DNA of 34,216 nucleotides, taken from NCBI GenBank assembly GCA_964568355.1, contig CAZMRK010000334.1, positions 1 through 34,216 on the forward strand, given 5' to 3'. Of this stretch, positions 1-6,430 are shown one piece after another. How positions within the stretch are numbered: the stretch's first letter is position 1; every line of letters starts with the position of its first letter. The notes below the pieces were generated by a model that had not been told where the DNA came from, searched no databases, and saw only the letters and a list, made by a program, of their open reading frames with translations. This DNA is from JAJPJX01 sp964568355. Its GTDB lineage: Bacteria; Acidobacteriota; Terriglobia; Bryobacterales; Bryobacteraceae. The position numbers were made by a program, and so were the translations under genes.

Positions 1-669
1 CAGCACGTCCTGCTGACTCTTTCCTTCTGCCTGCTGGCCTGGACCGGCTTCGCCTTGAAGTATCCGGACCAGTGGTGGGCACGTCCGCTGCTGCTGTGGG
101 AAGGCAGCCAGCCCCTGCGCGGAATCATCCACCGCGTAGCGGCAGTAGTTTTCATAGGGGTTGCCGTAACTCACCTGGTCTCGCTGATCGTCAATAAGGC
201 TCTGCGCCGCCACTGGCTGCACATGCTGCCCAACCGCAAGGACCCGGTGGAAGCACTGGCCAATTTTTCCTATAATTTGGGGTTCCGCTCGCAGGACCCC
301 GGCCGGTCAGCGCACAGCTACATCGAGAAAGCGGAATACTGGGCTTTGATCTGGGGTACGGTGATTATGGTGGCTACCGGGGTGATGCTCTGGGCAAATA
401 ACCTGATGCTGGCTCTGCTGCCGAAAACCTGGCTGGATGTGGCCACCTCGGTCCACTTCTACGAAGCCCTGCTGGCCACTCTGGCGATCCTGGTATGGCA
501 CTTCTATTCGGTGATCTTCGATCCTGACGTCTATCCGATGGATCCAGCCTGGCTGACCGGGCTGAGCGTACGGAAGATTGCCGAGGAGGAGCCGCCCCGG
601 CCGGCTCCCGCACCGGAAACACCGCAGTCCGAAGAGAAAACGCAGTCTACCCCGACCGAACGTTTATGA
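1..669 (+). CDS. Membrane cytochrome b subunit (5' truncated)
   Basis: This is the C-terminal 222 residues of an integral-membrane b-type cytochrome. The frame is open to the first base of the window, so the start lies upstream; the TTG at 55 sits inside the first membrane segment and is not a start. Several hydrophobic helices carry His residues suited to haem b: QH at the window edge, IIHR and VTHL in the next helix, SVHFYE and VWHFY near the end. The arrangement resembles formate dehydrogenase gamma / thiosulfate reductase cytochrome b proteins. The tail is Pro/Glu rich and probably cytoplasmic. The TGA overlaps the ATG of the multiheme cytochrome gene by 4 bp, so the two are translationally coupled and likely form a quinol-linked electron-transfer module. 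The exact redox partner is not visible. Family confidence is good, substrate unknown. Confidence 0.8.
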   Translation, partial: QHVLLTLSFCLLAWTGFALKYPDQWWARPLLLWEGSQPLRGIIHRVAAVVFIGVAVTHLVSLIVNKALRRHWLHMLPNRKDPVEALANFSYNLGFRSQDPGRSAHSYIEKAEYWALIWGTVIMVATGVMLWANNLMLALLPKTWLDVATSVHFYEALLATLAILVWHFYSVIFDPDVYPMDPAWLTGLSVRKIAEEEPPRPAPAPETPQSEEKTQSTPTERL

Positions 670-2126
670 CGAATGCGACCAAACCCCCAGAGAGGTTTCG
701 CGGCTGGCTGGGACCCATTGTTTATCTTTCCAACAATTGGATCAGCCTAACTGGTGTGGTGATTGTCACCACAGCAACTGTATTCTGGCTATTTCTGCTG
801 CCAACCACGCTGAAAGGCGAGGTTCGCAATCCGTATATCGGCATCCTGGCATTTCTGACCTTGCCGGCGGCGTTTGTCGGCGGCCTGCTGCTCATTCCGG
901 CAGGAATGCTCCTGCGCCGGAAGCGGGAGCGCCGCGCGGGTCACTATCCGGACCGTTTCCCGACGATCAGTTTCCACAACCTGGAGGTAAGGCGCCTGGC
1001 GGTGTTCATCGGTGTAAGCACTGTCGCCAACATCGTGATCGCCAGCCAGTTGACCTATGGGGCCGTGACGTACATGGAAACCGTGAGTTTCTGCGGCCAG
1101 ACCTGCCACACCGTAATGACTCCGGAATTCACCGCATACCAGAACTCGCCGCATTCGCGGGTGGAGTGCGTGCAGTGCCACATCGGGCCGGGGGCTTCCT
1201 GGTTTGTGCGCAGCAAGCTGTCGGGGGTGGGACAGGTGTTTGCGGTTGCCTTCAACACCTATCCCCGGCCGATCCCGACTCCGGTTCATAACCTGCGCCC
1301 TGCTCGGGAGACCTGCGAGACCTGCCACTGGCCCCAGAAGTACGGCGAAGACCGGGTACGGGTCATTCCCAAATACGCCGACGACGAAACCAATACGCTG
1401 ACCAAGACCGTCCTGCTGGTCAAGATCGGCGGCGGCAACCACGGCATCGGGATCCATGGCACGCACCTGGGCCCGGGCATCCACATCCGCTACGCGGCGT
1501 CGGATGAGGCCCGGCAGACGATCCCCTGGATCGAATACAACAAGGATTCCCAGAAGACGCTCTATCTGGCGCCCAACACCAAGGCCGACGCGGCCGGCAT
1601 GGCCATCCGGGAGATGGATTGCATGGATTGCCACAACCGTCCCTCGCACGCCTATGAATTGCCGGAACGCGCGATCGACAAGGCCATGGCCGCCGGAGAG
1701 ATCTCCACCGAGTTGCCCTTCATCAAAAAGAAGGGGGTAGAGATCGTGAAGCAGACATACGCCACGCGCGGGGAAGCAGTAGCCCGAATCCCCGCGGCGG
1801 TTGAAGCCTTCTACCGGACCAGCTATCCGGCCGTCTACTCGGCCCACTCAGCCGAAGTGCGGCGCGCCGGGCGCAGCCTGCTGGCAATCTACAACCGCAA
1901 CGTATTTCCGGAGATGAAGGTCAATTGGGGAACCTATCCCAATAACATCGGCCACACAGACTTCCCAGGCTGCTACCGCTGCCACGACGATGCCCATGCC
2001 AGCGCCGACGGCCGCAAGGTAACGCAGGACTGCAATGCCTGCCATAATCTGCTGGCGATGGAGGAAGCGGCGCCTAAGATCCTGAGCGATCTGGGCCTGG
2101 AAGAAAGCAAGCCGGAGCAGAAGTAA
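666..2126 (+). CDS. NapC/NirT-type membrane-anchored multiheme cytochrome c
   Basis: 486 residues. Two N-terminal hydrophobic segments (about residues 20-42 and 52-76) and a third near 112-128 anchor a large extracytoplasmic domain. There are five canonical CXXCH haem-attachment motifs, starting at residues 168 (CVQCH), 217 (CETCH), 319 (CMDCH), 436 (CYRCH) and 456 (CNACH). A sixth, expanded motif, CGQTCH (CX3CH), starts at 143. The protein probably takes electrons from the quinol pool or the coupled cytochrome b and passes them to a periplasmic acceptor; that role is inferred from the NapC/NrfH family. NapC proteins are usually tetraheme and about 200 residues, so this is a longer, six-haem relative. 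The start is fixed by the ATGA overlap with the upstream gene; no separate Shine-Dalgarno site is seen. Confidence 0.85.
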   Translation: MTNATKPPERFRGWLGPIVYLSNNWISLTGVVIVTTATVFWLFLLPTTLKGEVRNPYIGILAFLTLPAAFVGGLLLIPAGMLLRRKRERRAGHYPDRFPTISFHNLEVRRLAVFIGVSTVANIVIASQLTYGAVTYMETVSFCGQTCHTVMTPEFTAYQNSPHSRVECVQCHIGPGASWFVRSKLSGVGQVFAVAFNTYPRPIPTPVHNLRPARETCETCHWPQKYGEDRVRVIPKYADDETNTLTKTVLLVKIGGGNHGIGIHGTHLGPGIHIRYAASDEARQTIPWIEYNKDSQKTLYLAPNTKADAAGMAIREMDCMDCHNRPSHAYELPERAIDKAMAAGEISTELPFIKKKGVEIVKQTYATRGEAVARIPAAVEAFYRTSYPAVYSAHSAEVRRAGRSLLAIYNRNVFPEMKVNWGTYPNNIGHTDFPGCYRCHDDAHASADGRKVTQDCNACHNLLAMEEAAPKILSDLGLEESKPEQK

Positions 2127-2127
2127 G

Positions 2128-2181
2128 GGATTCCGCCTCGCGGCGTTTCGGGGATGCCGCGAGGCGAACGGAGCAATCCCC
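2128..2181 (+). terminator. Strong hairpin between cytochrome and stress-protein genes
   Basis: A perfect 11-bp stem (CGCCTCGCGGC at 2135-2145 with GCCGCGAGGCG at 2157-2167, 11-nt loop) lies 8 bp after the cytochrome stop codon. An outer 6-bp pairing (GGGATT 2128-2133 with AATCCC 2176-2181) extends it. There is no T-tract, so it may be a Rho-assisted terminator or an mRNA-stabilising 3' structure rather than a classical intrinsic terminator. It ends about 14 nt before the AAGGAGG of the next gene. Confidence 0.5.
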
Positions 2182-2206
2182 GAGGCTTCCAGTCAAGGAG
2201 GATGCC

Positions 2207-3076
2207 ATGCGATCATTGGCCAAAATCCTGTTGCCGGTCGATTTTTCGGAGCGTTCGCTGGGCGCAGCGCGCTACGCAAAAACGCTGGCAAAACAGTTTG
2301 ATTCCGAACTCACGCTGCTGCACGTCCTGACGCCACCGCATTATGAATTCGGCGCGCTGGAAATCGGCGGTTCCATGTTGAGCGAACTGTACGCGAACCG
2401 GGCGGCCCAGGTGGAGAAGGAACTGGCGGCATTTCTGGCTGCGGATCTGGCCGGTCTGAGCGCCCAGCGCATCGTTCTCGAAGGCGATCCGGCGCGGCAG
2501 ATTGTGGAATATGCCCGCGAGCATCAGGCAGGACTGATCGTCATGCCTACGCACGGTTACGGACCGTTCCGGCGATTTATTCTCGGTTCGACGACGGCCA
2601 AGGTCCTGCACGACGCAGACTGTCCGGTCTGGACCGGCGTACACCTGGAACAGCAGATGGCAGTGGCGAACCTCCCGTTCCAGCACATCATTTGCGCCGT
2701 AGATCTGGGTCCACAAAGCTGCCAGGCGCTGGACTGGGCATCGGCGATACAGGCCCACTTCGGCGCGCACCTGAGCCTCATTCACGTTACGGCGGGTTTC
2801 CAGCATCCGCAGGAAGTACCCGATCCGGAATGGCGGGCGGACCTGGTCCATTCCGCCATGGAAGAACTGAAGCGCCTGCAGCAGCAGTGTGGAACGCACG
2901 CTACGCTGGTGGTCCGGACCGGCGACCCCGCCAAGACTGTATGCCAGTTCGCAACCGACGAAAAAGCCGATCTTCTGGTGATCGGGCGCGGATCGGCAGG
3001 CGGCGTCTTCGGCCGTCTGCGAACCAATGCCTACGCCATTATCCGGCAGAGCCCCTGCCCGGTAGTCAGCGTCTAG
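2207..3076 (+). CDS. Tandem-domain universal stress protein (UspA family)
   Basis: 289 residues made of two UspA folds (about 4-143 and 152-289), each opening with a beta strand (KILLPVDFS; HIICAVDLG) and closing with a CPV strand. Domain 1 has a near-canonical nucleotide-binding loop: THG at 115-117, nine residues, then GS; the usual first Gly is Pro. In domain 2 the equivalent loop (GRGSAGG) is degenerate, so only domain 1 is likely to bind ATP. Such cytoplasmic proteins are linked to survival under respiratory or starvation stress in other bacteria. The start is supported by AAGGAGG at 2195-2201 before ATG 2207. It is separated from the respiratory genes by a strong hairpin and probably has its own transcript. 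Confidence 0.9.
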   Translation: MRSLAKILLPVDFSERSLGAARYAKTLAKQFDSELTLLHVLTPPHYEFGALEIGGSMLSELYANRAAQVEKELAAFLAADLAGLSAQRIVLEGDPARQIVEYAREHQAGLIVMPTHGYGPFRRFILGSTTAKVLHDADCPVWTGVHLEQQMAVANLPFQHIICAVDLGPQSCQALDWASAIQAHFGAHLSLIHVTAGFQHPQEVPDPEWRADLVHSAMEELKRLQQQCGTHATLVVRTGDPAKTVCQFATDEKADLLVIGRGSAGGVFGRLRTNAYAIIRQSPCPVVSV

Positions 3077-3174
3077 AACTACTGCGTTACAGCCTGCTGG
3101 AAAGCCGGGAACCGGCCCAGCGGATCGCAATGCTATAGTGGGGAAACGGACCCCATTTGGGGCGGCGTGCGACC

Positions 3175-4743
3175 ATGGAGCCGAACGCAGACTATTTAGC
3201 CTGTCGTCAACCGAGTCGCCGCGGCGGTCCTCTGGCGGCCGCGTCCCTTCTTCTCGTGTGGCTGCTGACGTGCGTGGCTCCGATGCAGCTTGCGGGACAA
3301 AGTTCGCCCCCACCCGAGAAGCCCCCGGCGCCGGCCACTCCCGCCGTAGCGGCGCCTCTCGATGACACGCTCGAACCGCCACCGGCGCTACCGGAACGTA
3401 CGCCTTCCTCGGCGGTCCCGGAACCACTTTCGCTGGCACCGCCTCCTCCACCCGAGCCCGCAGCCGAGCTCGGTCCGCGCGAATCCGCGTCGGAGATCAT
3501 CAGGGCAATCCTGGGACTGACCAGCCTGTTTGCGCTGGCCTATCTGGGCGGCCATCGCAAGGTGCAGCAGATCGAAAAAAGGCTGCGGATCTCCCACCTG
3601 GTCACCGCAGGACTACCTTTCGTCATTTTGGGGGCCGTCGCGCACCTTCCCTCCGTGGGAATTCTCTCCGACGCCATGCTCTGGCAGATTCGCCCGCTGC
3701 TGCCGATCGGTCTGGGCTGGATCGGTTTCACCGTCGGTTTCCGCTTCGACGCCCGCCTGGTGGAGAGCCTCGCTCCGGGCATGGGCACGTTCGGCATTTT
3801 GAGCGCGGCCCTGCCCGCGGCGATCATCATCGGCTTTTGCGGCATTCTTCTCGTCGCGACTGAAGGATCCTGGCGCAGCGCAGTCTTCCTGCGCGATGCG
3901 CTGATTCTGGGAACAGCCGGGGCGATGACGGCTCGTAGCGCACCGGTCCTGCTGCAAACTCGCGGCGTTGCCGACGGGGCCGTCGACCGGGTGTGGAGCA
4001 TTGTTCAGGTGGAGCAACTGGCTGGAGTGGTCGGGCTGATGCTGACAGCCGCCTATTTCCGGCCTCAGGGCGCCGCCGTGGCCTGGCAGTTACCGGGGAC
4101 CGCGTGGCTGTTCATCACGCTGGGAATGGGCACGACCATAGGCGGCGTCATCTATGCCACGCTCGGCAAGGTGAAACGCGGGCCGGAGTTCAGCCTGTTG
4201 ATTCTGGGCTCGGTGGCCTTCACGGCGGGAATCGCCAGTTTTCTCCGCCTTTCGCCGCTCGTGGTCTGCTTTATCGCCGCGGTGATTCTGGCCAACCTGC
4301 CAGGGCATTCCCGGGAGCCGGTGCGCAAGGCGCTGCTGGGTCTGGAGCGTCCCATCTATCTGCTGTTCCTGGTGATTGCCGGGTCGTTGTGGAAACTCTC
4401 CGCCTGGCAGGGCTGGGCGCTCATGGGCCTGTTCGTACTCGCACGCCTGGTCGGGAAGTGGCTGGCAGTCTCGGTCTGGCGCCGCGGAACCCTCAACGAC
4501 CTGGGCACCGAGGAAAAACGCAGCCTGGTATTTTCTCCGCTGGGGGCGCTTTCGATCGCAATCATCATCAGCGCACAGGACCTGTATTTCAGCGCCACGG
4601 TCTCGTGGATGCTGACGGCGGTCATCGGGGGAGCCATCGTTACTGAACTGATTGTCCAGATGAGCCATCGGCCGCGTCCGGGAGTGCAGGGCGGCGCCGA
4701 GGAAAGCGAGCGAAGCGGTCAGCCTGCCGAAGCGGTGCTTTAG
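3175..4743 (+). CDS. CPA-type cation:proton antiporter-like protein with Pro-rich N-terminus
   Basis: 522 residues from ATG 3175; the frame is open to TTG 3157, and neither start has a clear Shine-Dalgarno site. A signal-like hydrophobic segment (about 18-41) is followed by a low-complexity Pro/Ala/Glu stretch (about 42-100), then roughly a dozen membrane helices of the Na+/H+ exchanger fold. Where the downstream antiporter has Asp196 in a membrane helix, this protein has VQVEQ with Glu280, so ion coupling may differ or be lost. No cytoplasmic nucleotide-binding (TrkA-N) domain is present. The stop lies 3 bp before the next antiporter gene, so the two are co-translated and may form a heteromer (inference). 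An alternative reading is a stand-alone exchanger of unknown ion specificity. Confidence 0.75.
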   Translation: MEPNADYLACRQPSRRGGPLAAASLLLVWLLTCVAPMQLAGQSSPPPEKPPAPATPAVAAPLDDTLEPPPALPERTPSSAVPEPLSLAPPPPPEPAAELGPRESASEIIRAILGLTSLFALAYLGGHRKVQQIEKRLRISHLVTAGLPFVILGAVAHLPSVGILSDAMLWQIRPLLPIGLGWIGFTVGFRFDARLVESLAPGMGTFGILSAALPAAIIIGFCGILLVATEGSWRSAVFLRDALILGTAGAMTARSAPVLLQTRGVADGAVDRVWSIVQVEQLAGVVGLMLTAAYFRPQGAAVAWQLPGTAWLFITLGMGTTIGGVIYATLGKVKRGPEFSLLILGSVAFTAGIASFLRLSPLVVCFIAAVILANLPGHSREPVRKALLGLERPIYLLFLVIAGSLWKLSAWQGWALMGLFVLARLVGKWLAVSVWRRGTLNDLGTEEKRSLVFSPLGALSIAIIISAQDLYFSATVSWMLTAVIGGAIVTELIVQMSHRPRPGVQGGAEESERSGQPAEAVL

Positions 4744-4746
4744 GCC

Positions 4747-6114
4747 ATGCAACTTCTCCTTCTACTGATTTTGGGTGGTTTGATGCATGCGGCGGGCACG
4801 TTCGCGCCGCAGCCGAGCGTGGGTAGCGGCGCGGCCGGCACGGCTTTGGCCTGCGGCTATCTGCTGCTCTCGGGTTTTTTCCTGGGCAATCTTTTTCATC
4901 GCGTCGGGCTGCCCAAACTGACCGGCTATATCGTGATGGGCATCGTGGCCGGGCCGCAGGTGTTGAGCCTGGTGTCCACGCCCATGGTCAACAACCTGGA
5001 GATCTTCAACGGGGCCGCGGTCGCGCTGATCGCCCTCACGGCCGGAGTGGAGTTCAATTTTCCGTTCATCCGTCCGCTGATGCGCAGCATTTCGGCTTTG
5101 ATTGTGCTGGGGATTCTGGGGACGGTGGGGCTGCTGACGGCGGCGGTCTATCTGGCGCGCGACCTGCTGCCGTTCCTGCAACATCTGGACACCATCCAGG
5201 CCGCCGCCATGGCCCTGGTGCTGGCAGTTACGATGTCGGCTGGTTCCCCGGCGGTGGTGGTGGCGCTGCGCTCAGAGATGGAGGCCGAAGGCCCGCTGAC
5301 CCGCACGGTCCTGGGAGTGGTAGTGATGGCCGACCTGGTGGTGATTCTCCTGTTTGCCGTGGTCTCGACGCTGGCGAAGGGCGCGCTGGGAGCCAACGCG
5401 GATGCCCTGGCGACCGCCCGGACGCTGGCCTGGGAGATCTTCGGCTCGATCGGGTCGGGGCTGCTGGTCGGGCTTCTGCTGGCGATTTTCCTCCGGTACG
5501 TGAAGCGCGGGGCGGGGCTGTTCGTTGTCACCGTCGCGTTCGTGACGGCGGAGGTCGGCCAGCGGATCGATTTCGATCCACTGCTGGTCGCGCTGGCTGC
5601 GGGAATGCTGATCCGCAATGCGACCGGGATGGGCGACCGTTTACAGGAGGAGATTGAAGGATCCTCCCTGCCGGTTTATGTGGCTTTCTTCGCGGTGACC
5701 GGAGCGCACATTCACCTCCGGGAGTTACTGGTGATCGGCATTCCCGCGGTGCTGTTCGTATCGGTGCGAGCCATGGGTTTTCTCAGCCTGGGATGGCTGG
5801 CCTGCCGGCTGACCGGCGCGCCGGATGTGGTAAGGAAATACGCCGGGTTCGGCATGTTGCCGCAGGCGGGGCTGGCGCTGGCTCTGGCCATGCTGTTCTC
5901 GCGGACTTTCCCATCGCTCGGAGGAGAAGCCGCGGCTCTGATTTTTGGTGGTGTGGCAATCAACGAAATGATGGCGCCTATCCTTTACCGTCTGGCACTG
6001 GTTCGCAGCGGAGAGGCAGGCAGGGGCGCCAGCCGGGGGCAGACGGCTCCAGAGTTCGGGCCAACTGGGGCAAATGCCCCAACCGGGCCGGAGCCTGGCT
6101 TGGTAAGCTCCTGA
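4747..6114 (+). CDS. Kef/CPA2-type cation:proton antiporter
   Basis: 455 residues and about 12-13 membrane helices. The first transporter helix carries the family signature GLPKLTGYIVMGIVAGP. A discontinuous-helix-like segment TMSAGSPAVVVAL is followed by VVMADLVVILLF, where Asp196 matches the position of the conserved acidic residue of CPA2 exchangers. It likely exchanges K+ or Na+ for H+ across the cytoplasmic membrane. The C-terminus is a short Gly/Pro-rich tail with no RCK/TrkA-N regulatory domain, unlike KefB/C. ATG 4747 starts 3 bp after the stop of the upstream antiporter-like gene, which suggests one operon and possibly one complex. The family call is firm; the ion is not determinable from sequence. 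Confidence 0.85.
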   Translation: MQLLLLLILGGLMHAAGTFAPQPSVGSGAAGTALACGYLLLSGFFLGNLFHRVGLPKLTGYIVMGIVAGPQVLSLVSTPMVNNLEIFNGAAVALIALTAGVEFNFPFIRPLMRSISALIVLGILGTVGLLTAAVYLARDLLPFLQHLDTIQAAAMALVLAVTMSAGSPAVVVALRSEMEAEGPLTRTVLGVVVMADLVVILLFAVVSTLAKGALGANADALATARTLAWEIFGSIGSGLLVGLLLAIFLRYVKRGAGLFVVTVAFVTAEVGQRIDFDPLLVALAAGMLIRNATGMGDRLQEEIEGSSLPVYVAFFAVTGAHIHLRELLVIGIPAVLFVSVRAMGFLSLGWLACRLTGAPDVVRKYAGFGMLPQAGLALALAMLFSRTFPSLGGEAAALIFGGVAINEMMAPILYRLALVRSGEAGRGASRGQTAPEFGPTGANAPTGPEPGLVSS

Positions 6115-6184
6115 TCTGGCGTGACTTTGCCCTGCAGGAAGTTTGGAATAAGGGGTGCACATCGATCGGCGAAAGGGCACGCTA

Positions 6185-6430
6185 ATGTTTCGATTCGATC
6201 AATTGATCCGCCGTGACATGATCGTCCGCGATGTGAAACAGCGGTTTCCAGAAACAATCGATGTGTTTGAGCAGTTCGGGTTTCGACCGATTTGTGATGA
6301 TTGCGACATCGAAACCACAGCGCGCAAGAACGGTCTTTCCAGCGTGGAAGTAGTGGACGCACTGAACCGGGCTGCGTTCGGATCCAAGACCGAGGAACAA
6401 CACGATGCAAGTGACAAAACCCTCCCGTAG
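6185..6430 (+). CDS. Small DUF1858/ScdA-N-like CDDC domain protein
   Basis: 81 residues from ATG 6185 (GAAAGG about 8 bp upstream). The frame is open to GTG 6155, but the domain begins right after the ATG. The pattern (DMIVRDVKQRFPETIDVF, then FGF, a CDDC pair, and a C-terminal VDALNRA helix) resembles DUF1858 and the redox-disulfide domain found beside hybrid-cluster proteins. The two cysteines could form a redox-active disulfide or bind a metal. The 3' end overlaps the start of the acyl-CoA synthetase gene by 26 bp in another frame, indicating tight coupling. Its function is unknown. A sensor or adaptor for the downstream enzyme is one possibility (inference). Confidence 0.7.
   Translation: MFRFDQLIRRDMIVRDVKQRFPETIDVFEQFGFRPICDDCDIETTARKNGLSSVEVVDALNRAAFGSKTEEQHDASDKTLP

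Noticed and set aside
2213..3451. Minus-strand open frame of 412 codons opposite the universal stress protein
   Set aside because: It overlaps a well-supported gene and the start of the antiporter gene, has no family signature and a biased composition.
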